Shown here: positions 33,689 to 47,545 of the stretch, piece after piece | How the letters are laid out: each line of letters starts with the position of its first letter | Numbering within the stretch: position 1 is the stretch's first letter | Origin: Permianibacter aggregans | Lineage (GTDB): Bacteria; Pseudomonadota; Gammaproteobacteria; Enterobacterales; Permianibacteraceae | Reading direction: 5' to 3' | Assembly: GCF_009756665.1 (NCBI RefSeq) | Contig: NZ_CP037953.1 | Coordinates: 1 to 64,000 of the forward strand | Length of the DNA stretch: 64,000 nt | Made by a program: the position numbers and the translations under genes | The notes under the pieces: model-generated | What the model was told of the DNA's origin: nothing | The model's input: the letters and a program-made list of their open reading frames with translations, nothing else | Database searches by the model: none

Positions 33689-34995
33689 GTGCGAAACATC
33701 CATACCTTATTGGTTGCTCTGCTATTTGCGATCGCAGTGCCCAGCTATGTCTTTGCAGAGGCACCTTTCACGGATAAACATTATCCTGACTCTGACATCT
33801 TGACACTTCCCGCCGCATTGCAAAAAACACTACGGCAAAATCCACAGTTACATCAATTCGAGTTCATCCGAAAACGCCTGCGTGCTGAACGAGATACGAA
33901 TGCATTGAATCCGTCGTATGCGCTTGGTTTGACGGTAGAGAACGTTGCGGGCACAGGTGACATCAGTGGATTCGACGGGGCGGAAATCACGCTGGCTTTG
34001 TCCTCCGTCATTGAACTCGGATACAAACGAGAGGCCCGCGTTACGGTGGCTGAAGCCCGTTTGGAGCGCTTGGAGCAGGAAAAACGTGCGCAGACGCTGG
34101 ATGTACTCGGCCAGGTGACCAGCGCCTTCATTCAATTGCTCACCACTCAGGAGGAACTCAAGCTTGCGGCGGATGCCGTACGCCTTTCCGAATCACTTTA
34201 CAAAACCGTGCAAGAGCGGGCCCGGCGAGGTGCTGCATCAGACGCCGAAGTGCGGCGGGCGAAAGCCTCCCTGGCACAATCCCGACTTCAGGATCAGTTC
34301 GTTCGACAGAAATATGAACGTCAAAAAGTCTCACTTGCAAGATTTTGGGGCGATACCACGCTTTCATTTTCGTCCGTGGAAGGCAATCTGTATGGGTTCG
34401 GCGAGGCTCGCGATTTTGCAGAACTTTATGCCAGGGTACAACAAGCGCCCGCCATCGAAATTTTTGCCAGCGAGTTGCGGTTGAAAGAAGCAGAGCTTCG
34501 CTTGGCCAAGACGCAGAACAAAGCCGATCTCAGCTGGCAAATGGGCATTAGGCAATTGCAAGCGAATGGCGATACTGCCCTGACGTTGGGGGTTTCGGTG
34601 CCGCTGTTCACCGAACGTCGAAACGAGAGTCGAATAGTTGCAGTGATGGCGGAATACGATGTGATTGCCAGTCAACACGCAGAACGCCTGCTCGCGCTGC
34701 ACGATCGATTGTTCGACGCTTACTCACAGCGTCAGCAATACGTAGCGGCATATGAACAACTCATTCAAAACATCATTCCCGATCTGGAAATCGCACTTTC
34801 CATCACTAGGGACGCTTTTGAGCAGGGCCGATTGAAATATCTAGATTGGATAGCGGCTCAGCAAGAACTATTGGCAGCAAAACAGCAGCGCATACAAACC
34901 GCCAGCGTTGCGCTATTGAACCAAGCCTTAATTGAACAATTAACGGCTGAACCTTTAACGATTTCTGACGATTCCGGCACCAAGATGAACCGGTG

Positions 34996-34996
<1 letters not shown>
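33689..34996 (+). CDS. czcC: CzcC-type outer-membrane efflux protein
   Basis: 435 residues from GTG 33689, chosen because GAAGGAA lies six bases upstream and a signal peptide follows at once (IHTLLVALLFAIAVPSYVFA). Long helical hairpins typical of TolC-family ducts are present (TLRQNPQLHQFEFIRKRLRA; QEKRAQTLDVLGQVTSAFIQ). It forms the outer-membrane channel of the Zn/Co/Cd pump. Its stop overlaps possible czcB starts at 34993 and 34996. Confidence 0.92.
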
Positions 34997-39160
<4,164 letters not shown>

Positions 39161-39177
39161 CGTACGCTATACGCGAA

Positions 39178-39202
39178 GCGCCTCTGTTTATTTCGGAGGC
39201 GC
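39178..39202 (+). terminator. Hairpin after czcA
   Basis: Arms GCGCCTC and GAGGCGC around an 11-base loop, 17 bases after the czcA stop. The T-run is lacking, so termination may be partial. Confidence 0.55.
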
Positions 39203-39706
39203 CGTTAAACATTCAGCTCCAGTCGACTCGTCCGACTTTCTCGGTTTAACGATGCTGAGCGCGTTTGGTTGGTGGCCCTAGGCAATGTAATCCATTCAGT
39301 GGTTGTTTATCGCCGTGTTGCTCTCGGGCCAGAATCTTTCGCGTATATATTGAAAGGCACGCACATCCTTTGAGCATTGGCAATTCCGTGTACGCATATA
39401 TCGTGTGTGAGCGTGCAAATCCTGCTCTTTATGTACTTGGTAAACAATCAGTTTGTTGAAACTCATTCTTCAATAGGCGTGTTGTAGTTTGAATGGCTTG
39501 ATTAAAGCGGAGGCTGGTAAACCCTGGGAACACAATTGTTTCGTATGAGTAGAAAAGCAAACAGGAAGAAACTCTCATTTTTGTTGATGGCGTTTTGCTG
39601 GCACGGATGGTCTTTTTTGGGCTTTTACAGACTTAGCGCTTTTAGTGTTGCTCAGCGACTTCTCGTTACTTAGGCGTTTTTCCAGCATTTCACAGCGATC
39701 CGTAGT
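39203..39706. other. Intergenic region without a convincing gene
   Basis: About 500 bases between the czc hairpin and the direct repeat. The longest neat frame is 42 codons at 39545-39673 on the plus strand, without a ribosome site or family resemblance. Composition is more AT-rich than the flanks. I see no repeat ends or RNA gene. Confidence 0.6.
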
Positions 39707-40441
39707 TGTCCGAGGAACTAAATATGTTCCAGTTTACGAAGTAAATTCAACACACCCTGGCCCGCTTGGCATTATGGTTTTGTAAAAATACCCTAGGATT
39801 TTCAAGGTGTTAACGCGTCATTTCCCTGAGTTCATGCAGAAAGTCTCGACACGAAGTAAATATGTAACGCTTCGGAAAAATGAAGTAATTTCATCCCAAG
39901 TCAGGCGAATGGGCAAAAACCGAGTCAGTCATGTACTGACTTGGGCTTACCTCCATTCTTCGAGAAGACGGTGTACACGGCACCAGAGCTGACGGATATC
40001 GTAATTGTTTCCGGAGCTGGTCAACTCAACACGAACCGGGTCGAAACTTCATGACTAGCCGCTAGCCCCTTGATTCGACATCGTGCGACGTAAAAACAGA
40101 TACTCAAAACCCACAATTAGGCAAAGACTAGCCGCTGCTGCCCAGATCACCAACTGGTCGCTGCGCAGTTTTATCGCGATGAAGGCTATCAACACAACTA
40201 CATCCAGTGCTATGGCTGAAACGACGATGACGGCGTTTGCTTTCACCTTTTCCTTCAAATGTCGCAGCAGTCCCCAATGAATGGCGATATCCATCAAAAG
40301 ATAAAAAATGGCGCCCAATGCCGCGATTCGACTGAGATCGAAGAATGCCGTTAATGTCATGGCCAATACAATGGTGTAGACCATGGTGTGCTTTTGTATG
40401 CTCCCTGGCATGCCAAAGTGGCGGTGTGGAACAAGCTTCAT
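39707..40441. repeat. Direct repeat, copy 2
   Basis: Nearly identical to 22959-23693. It starts with the same TGTCCGAGGAAC junction, while the sequence left of the junction is unrelated in the two places (KfrA-like gene versus AT-rich spacer), marking a sharp boundary. Confidence 0.95.
39895..39945. other. Conserved stem-loop in noncoding repeat, copy 2
   Basis: Same nested hairpin as 23147-23197 (outer arms CCCAAGTCAG and CTGACTTGGG), unchanged, although nearby bases in the repeat have diverged. Confidence 0.6.
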
Positions 40442-41377
40442 GTCGGTGAGCATGGCCAGCATTCTCGACACAGCGAAGACGCTGGCGATCACACCAGAAC
40501 TGGTCGCGACCATGGCAAAAATTACGGTTACCCACAAACCAAGCTTGCCAAATGCTGGTCTGGCTGCTTCCGCCAATGCGTAGTCACGCGCGTTAACGAT
40601 TTCGCTGATGGAAAGATTCCCACCGACCGCGAAGGCAACTAAAAGGTAGATTGCCGCGCACACAATGAGCGAGATGATGATTGCCCTACCGATATTTTTA
40701 CTGGGTGAGCGGATCTCACTGCCGCTATTGGTGATCGTGGTGAACCCTTTGTAGGCCAAGATCCCCAATGCCACCGCACCAAGAAAACCGGTTACCGACG
40801 TATCCCCGGGCGCAATGGATTTGCTTTCAAATGACACACCGGATGCCCAAAGACCACCAATTGATAGCAGCACCAACCCGCCTACTTTGATGAACGCCAT
40901 GAAATAGGAAACGGCTTGAATCGTTCGATTACCCAGTACATTGACTAAAAACGCGATCGCGAGCAAACCAATTCCAATGCCAGCGATCATCCATTCTTTT
41001 TTCTCGATATCGAACAGTTGCAAACTATAGGTGCCAAAGGTGCGCGCAACCAGGCTCTCATTAATGACCATGGAAAAATACATCAGCAGCGCACACGCTG
41101 CAGTCATCGTGCCTTTGCCATATGCCTTTTCAAGAAACATCGCGATACCGCCCGCAGACGGAAAGGCGTTGGATAGCTTTACATACGAGTAAGCACTGAA
41201 ACCAGAAATGATGGCGGCGACCAAAAAAGCGAACGGAAACCATTCACCCGCCAACTCCGCTATTTGCCCAGTTAACGCCAATACGCCGGCACCAATCATG
41301 ACGCCTGCTCCCATCGCCACTGCACCAGAAAGAGTGATGCTTGACGCTTTGTACTGGCTTGAATGCTCCTTACTCAT
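40055..41377 (-). CDS. APC-family amino acid/polyamine permease (intact copy)
   Basis: 440 residues with about twelve hydrophobic segments; GAVAMGAGVMIGAGVLALTG near the start is the substrate-binding first segment of the APC superfamily, and the consensus GFTTITNSGSEIRSPSKNIGRA follows in the middle. It likely imports an amino acid or related amine; the substrate is not predictable. It follows the SnoaL-like pseudogene in a unit repeated in degraded form at 23307-24152. An APC permease is unusual inside a metal island. Confidence 0.9.
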   Translation of the reverse strand: MSKEHSSQYKASSITLSGAVAMGAGVMIGAGVLALTGQIAELAGEWFPFAFLVAAIISGFSAYSYVKLSNAFPSAGGIAMFLEKAYGKGTMTAACALLMYFSMVINESLVARTFGTYSLQLFDIEKKEWMIAGIGIGLLAIAFLVNVLGNRTIQAVSYFMAFIKVGGLVLLSIGGLWASGVSFESKSIAPGDTSVTGFLGAVALGILAYKGFTTITNSGSEIRSPSKNIGRAIIISLIVCAAIYLLVAFAVGGNLSISEIVNARDYALAEAARPAFGKLGLWVTVIFAMVATSSGVIASVFAVSRMLAMLTDMKLVPHRHFGMPGSIQKHTMVYTIVLAMTLTAFFDLSRIAALGAIFYLLMDIAIHWGLLRHLKEKVKANAVIVVSAIALDVVVLIAFIAIKLRSDQLVIWAAAASLCLIVGFEYLFLRRTMSNQGASG

Positions 41378-41609
41378 CTGCTTTTATCTAACATATAATC
41401 TGTGAAAATAATGGAATCCAGTTCAGTAGCAATAACTTCACGATTACTACCTGTAGTTTGGTCAGTTCGATAAACCATAGCTTGCTGTCATGGTAAGTCA
41501 AATCACTGGTGCGCGCCATTTCTTACGGACAGTTAACATCCAAAGCAAAAACCACATCGCATGAAATGGATATGTTGATCGCCGAACATTTCTTTGAATC
41601 TTTGCAAGA

Positions 41610-42092
41610 TTACTTTCTGATCGGCGAGCTCGCTGACTGAGTGTGTATGACTTTCCATGCGCCATCTATCCATTTGAATAGATAAGTTCCGTGGCCGCGA
41701 TTATGAATTTTTCGACCATCCGTGGTGGTGAGCTAAATTTCCGTATCCACCACCGCCCATGCTATTTGCCCCTCAAAATGAACCTGAATATTGGAAAAAC
41801 TCAACTTTAATCCAAGCTTCGCTTCCGGCTCTACATGTCGTTCAACCAGATCACGAAGACCAATGTTCTGTCCCCCACCCTCAAAATATCGGGCGCCGTC
41901 CCAGTCAAGAAAATGCGAGTAGAATGGTTTGCCATCACCATTTTCCCAGCCTAGCCGTATATCCTCCAAAATACCGGAGATTAAGGCGGCATCTTGAGTA
42001 GGCGTTGATGTTTCTTGTCCCGTCATATCCGCTACCGTAGTGCTGGATATCGCCAACATAAACAACGCTGTCAAAAAAAATACTCTAATCAT
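41610..42092 (-). pseudogene. SnoaL/NTF2-like secreted protein with in-frame stop
   Basis: Paralogue of 24368-24847, with signal peptide (MIRVFFLTALFMLAISSTTVA) and the YFEGGGQNIGLRDLVERHV core. After DTEI the codon is TAG where the intact paralogue has AAG (Lys), so translation stops at 41733. The frame then remains open to a natural end matching the paralogue (HTQSASSPIRK, stop at 41610). One base change thus accounts for the truncation. A 119-residue product might still be made. Confidence 0.8.
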
Positions 42093-42214
42093 TATTTAGC
42101 CTCCGACATCTTGACCCTAAAAGAAAATACTTGAGCACAACCTATGGTTGCTACCACACCGAAGCGTGGCAATCGTAGGCATTCGTGACTGAATCCCTTT
42201 CCCTAAGATGGCCA

Positions 42215-42445
42215 CTAGTGCTGATCATCGCTTGAACCCGGACCATGTAAGCCTGCTTTTGCGTCCATGTCGATTCGCTTATAGGCCATCAACAAATATT
42301 TGTCATCATTCTCTCTTCGAGATAAGCCCTCGATAACTCGGAGCAATTCATTAGCGGTCTGCCAGTCTTGAATATTACACGCCAGCTCAAACACCTCAAA
42401 AACTGCAGCTACTAACACTTTCTCACGGACTTTCATGATAGCCAC
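42215..42445 (-). CDS. Small cytosolic protein, unit 2
   Basis: 76 residues, paralogue of 24952-25179: FEVFELACNIQDWQTANELLRVIEGL then DKYLLMAYKRIDMD. The pair is conserved over most of its length with conservative changes, the pattern of selection on a real protein. It heads a unit of small protein, SnoaL-like protein and APC permease. Family not recognised. Confidence 0.68.
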   Translation of the reverse strand: MAIMKVREKVLVAAVFEVFELACNIQDWQTANELLRVIEGLSRRENDDKYLLMAYKRIDMDAKAGLHGPGSSDDQH

Positions 42446-42632
42446 TCCAATTCAGGCCTTTCGATGTTTGGAGCATATCTTTCTCCCTGATAATAACCAG
42501 GAATTTACAAAATCCCTTCTGACTAGAACACGCCACCAGAAACAAGGGCTGATAGCCGTTAAAACTCAGATTCTCACTAAGTTGCTGTGATTTACCTGAT
42601 CATCTGCTTCACGAAGAGTAAATCGAGCATGG

Positions 42633-43988
42633 TCAGAACAGCGTAAGCTCTCCTTGATCCTCGGGAAGTTCTACGTTCCAACCAAATTTCGCGCGTAAAT
42701 ACTGTTGAAATGAAGCCGAGGCCCCCTGCTCTCCGTGGGTCACGAACACGCGGCTTGGTGCTCGTGGAAGGGAACTCAACCAGTTGCCAAGTTCCTGATA
42801 GTCGGCATGTCCCGAAAGGCCATGTAAAACCTCCGTATGGCAGTTGATATTGGCGTCCTGTCCGTAAATACGTAAGGTCTTCTTGCCATCGAGCAATGCT
42901 CTACCGCGAGTGCCCTCGGCTTGATAACCGGCCAGCAGTAGGGTATTTCGATGGTCTCCACCGAATGCCAGCAAATGATGCAAAATACGTCCACCACTTA
43001 GCATGCCCGCACCCGCGATAATGATCTTTGGGCGGGGATCCTGGCTCAGTTTCTTTGATCCCTCGACGTCTCTTACATAGTTTACTGCCTGACACATTTC
43101 TCGACATTGTAAGTTGCTCAATCGATGTTCCGCCGCATGGTCACAGAAAATGTCGCTAACATCGATCGCCATTGGACTATCAAGAAAGATCTGTGCTCGG
43201 GGGATCTCGTGCTTTTTTTGCAAACTGGCAAGCAAGTGCATCATGGACTGTGCACGGCCTACTGCAAAAGCTGGGATCATCAGTGTGCCACCCCGTGAAA
43301 GGGTTGCGCGGGCGATCTCTGCTAACTGTTCGCTGGTGTCAGCTTGCTCATGCAGCCGATCTCCGTAAGTCGACTCAATGACCAAAAAATCCGTTTCATC
43401 CAGTGGTTCAGGTGCTTTCATAATCGGATCATGAGGCCTTCCAACGTCACCGGTAAACGTAAGCGATCTTCCTGCCGCACTAATACGGATGGAAGACGCG
43501 CCGAGTATGTGCCCAACAGGCTTTAACGAAATGGCTAAGCGACCAACTCGAAACGATTCATGAAAAGGTTTCGCTTCCAATAGTGGGAACACGTCTTCCG
43601 CATCTTGGGCGGTATAAAGCGGCAGCGCTGGTCGATGCTTACTATATCCATATCGATTTGCTCGTTCGGCATCGGCTTCCTGAAGGTTACCACTATCCAG
43701 CAACAGTATTTTGACAAGCTCACGAGTCGCCGCTGAACAATAGATAGGCCCCTTGAATCCGGCCTTTACGAGTCTGGGTAAATAGCCAGAGTGATCGAGA
43801 TGCGCATGAGTAAGGACCACTGCGTTCAGCTTTGAAGGGGTTACCGCTAGCGCTTCCCAGTTGCGTTCACGCAGTCGCTTTACCCCTTGAAATAGCCCGC
43901 AATCAATCAGGATTTGATTTTCTTCATGTGAGACAAGGTAGCGAGAACCGGTTACCGTTCCAGTCGCGCCAAGAAACTGAACTTTCAT
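42633..43988 (-). CDS. MBL-fold/beta-CASP nuclease-like protein
   Basis: 451 residues from ATG 43988, chosen because GGAGAGAAAG precedes it and MKVQFLGATGTVTGSRYLV is the normal N-terminus; the longer frame overlaps the phosphoketolase gene. Metallo-beta-lactamase motifs: THAHLDHSGYLP, FTGDVGRPHDP, and the beta-CASP closing HGLSGHADYQEL. Members are zinc-dependent RNases (CPSF/RNase J-like). Last gene of the five-gene operon; 49 bases after the phosphoketolase stop. It could supply nucleotides from RNA to the upstream enzymes. Confidence 0.88.
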   Translation of the reverse strand: MKVQFLGATGTVTGSRYLVSHEENQILIDCGLFQGVKRLRERNWEALAVTPSKLNAVVLTHAHLDHSGYLPRLVKAGFKGPIYCSAATRELVKILLLDSGNLQEADAERANRYGYSKHRPALPLYTAQDAEDVFPLLEAKPFHESFRVGRLAISLKPVGHILGASSIRISAAGRSLTFTGDVGRPHDPIMKAPEPLDETDFLVIESTYGDRLHEQADTSEQLAEIARATLSRGGTLMIPAFAVGRAQSMMHLLASLQKKHEIPRAQIFLDSPMAIDVSDIFCDHAAEHRLSNLQCREMCQAVNYVRDVEGSKKLSQDPRPKIIIAGAGMLSGGRILHHLLAFGGDHRNTLLLAGYQAEGTRGRALLDGKKTLRIYGQDANINCHTEVLHGLSGHADYQELGNWLSSLPRAPSRVFVTHGEQGASASFQQYLRAKFGWNVELPEDQGELTLF

Positions 43989-44037
43989 CTTTCTCTCCAA
44001 ACAGGTTGTGGTCCGAATGGGCAAAGCCCGCGTGACA

Positions 44038-46455
44038 CTATGCGCCAACGATGTCCCTGATGTTTCCGACACCATTAAGCGCCTCTCGTTCTTCGACCGT
44101 GAGCAGTTCCTCGATTGGCATAGAGGCTAGCTCTGCATAGCGAGCAACAATGTGGAGCCAGCTGCAGCGATTGGCAAACAGCATCGATGAAGTATCAAAA
44201 GTGCCACCATGATTCAGATAGCCCAAAAAGGCAGTTGATCGGCCGGTATCGAGTTGACGTAGCAATCCACGAATTGGTTCGGGGCGTGTGTGTGATACAA
44301 ATATTCTTGCTGTGCTTGGATTACCAAAGCTTTGCGGCGACGGATTCGAACAATACTGCCGTTCTAACTTGTCTCTTGGCTCCCGGAAGCGCGCTGGTTC
44401 CAATAGATAAGTGACGGATACTTGAATGCCGTGGGCGCCTAACCTTTGCGCAGCTTTTTGACTTTGCTGCAGTTGGAATGCACCAATCACGACGATCTCC
44501 ACATCGCACTCATGAGCCCCGGATAAGCGTAAGGCGCCGCGTTGAATCATCATCTCGCTCTGTTCTGCCGAAAGCTGCACCGGCATCGGTGTTTTGGGGA
44601 CGACTAATGCATGAATCTCATTTTTCTTTTGGTAGCAGTCACGCATACATGCGATGGCACTGTTGGCGTCTGCTGGAAATCGTACAACGGCGGTGTCTGA
44701 CATCTCGCCCCACAGCGCTTCCACCAGTGTAGGGTCTTGGTGAGACTGCTCGTTTTTTCCGTTCTCCCAAGTATGGGACGTAAGTAGAAACGGGATCGCA
44801 TGCCATGCTGGCGCGACACCGTGAACCTTCTGATGGCGTACAAAAATAATTTCCTGACGCATCAAGCCCAACATTTTTACGGCAAACGCTTCGTAGCTGA
44901 CGACCAGATTGATACCGCCCTTGTTTGCCAGCGCGGCACCCGCCACGGCCTCTTCGTTGAGGGCGGTGATGATTGCACCATCAATGGCCTCATCAAGATC
45001 TGGCTCCGGATTGAACACCCTGTGCTTGCAATGCTGAAGCGTGGCCTGCATACGATTGCTGGCCAACTCATCCGGATTGCCAATGCGGACACGTAGTGAA
45101 GGATTGGCTTTAACCAGCGAGACGAAGAACGAATCAATGGCCTGCATAGGCGACATCTGCTCTTTGAGTGGCGACCAAGCTCCAGGAATCATCGAAATTG
45201 GCGTAACGTGCTTACGGGTCATCGCATGGTCGCGCTCCAATGGGCGTTGCTGAGTTTTATGTCGACGCAAAGGCTCGCGTATGTTTTGCCACTGCGAAGT
45301 CGGCACGAATAGTGCGCTTGCCGCAGTGTTAAACGCCGAGCGTGCCGATTCGTTCGTTGCCGGGTTTTCGCCAAGTGGGAGATTATGCGCGAGGTTCGTG
45401 CCCGCTCCTGGAAAGCCAAACCCTTTCGGAGCTTCAGCAATCACATAATGCAACGGTATGGGGTAACTCCCCTCGCCCCGTCGAACGGCATTGGCACATG
45501 CTTCAAGACGCGATTCCATTTCCCAAATAGCCCAGACGAAGGCAGCGGGATCTCGACCATCGATTCGAACAACATCAAATCCATTAAGCTGCAGGTGTTG
45601 GGTTAACCAAGGCACCCCTCCTTGCTGCGCCATCGTAGAGCGCTGCTCTATCCGTCGTCCGTTCGCAATCATCACCGGCACGACCAAGCCAGAGTCCTGC
45701 GCACGCCACCACCGCGCCGCCCAGTCGCTACCTCGCTGCTCCTCAAATGCCCCATCGCTCAAAAACGCGACCAGGCGTTCACCCGGTAGTGGCATATGCA
45801 CATACTGAAGTTCGGTGAATCCCAGGTATCCGCCTTCGCTGATCCCGCCGGCGGTGTGGACGTTCACGTGACTACCGAGCGGCGAGATTGGACTGCCTTC
45901 GCCAGTCACCTCGTAACGGTAGAAGTCTTGACATAGCTGGCTGATCCCCTGTTCATCAAGGGAGTAACGGTCCGCGTGTTGCGGTGTCATGTTGCCGATT
46001 AAAACATTGCAGGCGTCGATTGCCGCGACACAATGTCCTTGGCCCATAACCCAGCCGCGGGTGATCCCCATAAGCGCATTAATACCAAGATAGCCACAAT
46101 ACGCCGGAACCATGTTCAGCGATCCACCAACATGCCCCTGTGGCGAGGCTTTGAAATCCTCTGCATGTAATGCAGTTCCATCAAGCCGAGGCCGTCGCAC
46201 GTATGCCATGGTCACCACCAACCACATGGCAAGCGAACAAAATTTATCGAGCGCAGAAAGCGTCGAAAACACCGCAGCTTTGTTGTCGACGACCCCGCGC
46301 ACAAGCAGCTCATTGGCCATGTCAACTATACGAATTTGGGTTTCTTCGGAGTGGGTAATGACGCCGTACCCGTTAGCCCATTGAGAGAATGCGGGATCGG
46401 CGTGTCGGTACGCCGCCAATTTTTCCTTTACGTGCCACCGATGATGGGAACTCAT
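44038..46455 (-). CDS. xfp: Divergent phosphoketolase (Xfp family)
   Basis: 805 residues, the normal length. Recognisable blocks: FLSDGAFEEQRGSDWAARWW (ThDP/Mg site), GNPDELASNRMQATL (with the catalytic Glu) and LLTSHTWENGKNEQSHQDP. Phosphoketolases split xylulose-5-P or fructose-6-P with phosphate into acetyl-phosphate and an aldose phosphate. Usual active-site motifs are altered: GHVGGSLNM where classic members have GHWGTTPG, and the CEGWLEGY-type segment reads VAGAALAN. A changed substrate is therefore possible. Strong AAGGAG precedes ATG 46455, which overlaps the ackA stop by four bases. Confidence 0.88.
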   Translation of the reverse strand: MSSHHRWHVKEKLAAYRHADPAFSQWANGYGVITHSEETQIRIVDMANELLVRGVVDNKAAVFSTLSALDKFCSLAMWLVVTMAYVRRPRLDGTALHAEDFKASPQGHVGGSLNMVPAYCGYLGINALMGITRGWVMGQGHCVAAIDACNVLIGNMTPQHADRYSLDEQGISQLCQDFYRYEVTGEGSPISPLGSHVNVHTAGGISEGGYLGFTELQYVHMPLPGERLVAFLSDGAFEEQRGSDWAARWWRAQDSGLVVPVMIANGRRIEQRSTMAQQGGVPWLTQHLQLNGFDVVRIDGRDPAAFVWAIWEMESRLEACANAVRRGEGSYPIPLHYVIAEAPKGFGFPGAGTNLAHNLPLGENPATNESARSAFNTAASALFVPTSQWQNIREPLRRHKTQQRPLERDHAMTRKHVTPISMIPGAWSPLKEQMSPMQAIDSFFVSLVKANPSLRVRIGNPDELASNRMQATLQHCKHRVFNPEPDLDEAIDGAIITALNEEAVAGAALANKGGINLVVSYEAFAVKMLGLMRQEIIFVRHQKVHGVAPAWHAIPFLLTSHTWENGKNEQSHQDPTLVEALWGEMSDTAVVRFPADANSAIACMRDCYQKKNEIHALVVPKTPMPVQLSAEQSEMMIQRGALRLSGAHECDVEIVVIGAFQLQQSQKAAQRLGAHGIQVSVTYLLEPARFREPRDKLERQYCSNPSPQSFGNPSTARIFVSHTRPEPIRGLLRQLDTGRSTAFLGYLNHGGTFDTSSMLFANRCSWLHIVARYAELASMPIEELLTVEEREALNGVGNIRDIVGA

Positions 46456-47543
46456 AATTCGGTCTCCTTAAATTCAATCGCTTGGTTGTACAGTTCAAAT
46501 GCCTCATCGGCGTCGAACGCAAATACTGCGGGAACCGCCTCTACAGGACTGATGCGACCATCATGCAGCTTCTCACCCGCGTTTCGTTCGTCTTCAATTG
46601 TTACGCCATGCCAGGCCAATTGTCGGCACACTTTTGTGCGAATCACTTCAGAATGAAAGCCAATACCACCACCAAAAACCAGAGCATCCAAGCCACCGAG
46701 AGTGGTGATGTAGGAACCGACCTGATGAACGAGGCGATGGCAGTACATCTCGACGGCAAGCGACGCGGACGCCGAATCGCTCGCCAATAATTCGCGCATG
46801 TCTGCCGATTCAGCGGAAACGCCGAACAATCCCGATTGTTGATTGAGAATGGCGCGGGTTTGCTCGATGCCCAGTGCTTCCACCAATTTGAGCACAACTT
46901 CTGGATCAAGATCTCCTGGGCGGCTACTCATCATGACGCCTGACAGCGGGCTGTATCCCATTGAAGTTTCGAGTGGCTCGCCGGCAGACCACGCCGTGAC
47001 GGAGCTACCGCCACCTAACTGGAGGGTGATCAACTTGCCATGCGCTTGATGAGGAGCCTCGTTTCGCAACGCACGCCACATGGCCGTATGGGCCAGGCCG
47101 TGGAAACCGTAGCGACGTAAACCAAGCGTTGCACAGATGTTACGTGGTAACGGAAGTCGCCAAGTTAGTTCGGGCAATCGTCTGTACAACCCCGTGTCTG
47201 GGATCAAAATATGGCGCGCGTTTGGCCATGTTGCCGTCGCGACCATCAACCACTGGAACGCTTTTGGATTGTGCAAAGGCGCCATTGAGTTAAGCCGTTC
47301 AACAGCTACACTATCTTGTCGTCGGAAACGCCGTGGTTCCGTCAACCAATCACCACCATGCACCCATCGATGCGCGACGATATGGGGTCGGGCTGTGATA
47401 TTCAGCAGCAAATCTGGTGATAAGGTACCGTTCGGGTCGCGATAGTGCATACTGGTCCGTTGGTACTCGCCGTTTTTCTGGCGATTAAATAGTGTCAATC
47501 TCACACTTTGACTGCCGGTATTAATGGTTAGCACCGCGGACAT
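46452..47543 (-). CDS. ackA: Acetate kinase-like protein (short, divergent)
   Basis: 363 residues, about 35 shorter than typical acetate kinases. ASKHA-fold motifs are present but altered: TINTGSQSVRLTLF for the adenosine loop, AHRWVHGG, APLHNP, RRYGFHGLAH, LQLGGGSSV, ETSMGYSPLSGVMMSSRPGD and FGGGIGFHSE. It would turn acetyl-phosphate plus ADP into acetate and ATP, consuming the phosphoketolase product. It overlaps xfp by four bases and follows the PRPP synthetase by two, so all are co-translated. Confidence 0.9.
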   Translation of the reverse strand: MSAVLTINTGSQSVRLTLFNRQKNGEYQRTSMHYRDPNGTLSPDLLLNITARPHIVAHRWVHGGDWLTEPRRFRRQDSVAVERLNSMAPLHNPKAFQWLMVATATWPNARHILIPDTGLYRRLPELTWRLPLPRNICATLGLRRYGFHGLAHTAMWRALRNEAPHQAHGKLITLQLGGGSSVTAWSAGEPLETSMGYSPLSGVMMSSRPGDLDPEVVLKLVEALGIEQTRAILNQQSGLFGVSAESADMRELLASDSASASLAVEMYCHRLVHQVGSYITTLGGLDALVFGGGIGFHSEVIRTKVCRQLAWHGVTIEDERNAGEKLHDGRISPVEAVPAVFAFDADEAFELYNQAIEFKETEL

Positions 47544-47545
47544 CG

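Noticed and set aside
39545..39673. 42-codon plus-strand ORF
   Set aside because: No ribosome site, no recognisable family, AT-rich spacer; probably chance.
43989..44075. N-terminal extension of the MBL protein
   Set aside because: Would overlap the phosphoketolase stop; MKVQFLGATG at 43988 is the normal family N-terminus with a ribosome site.
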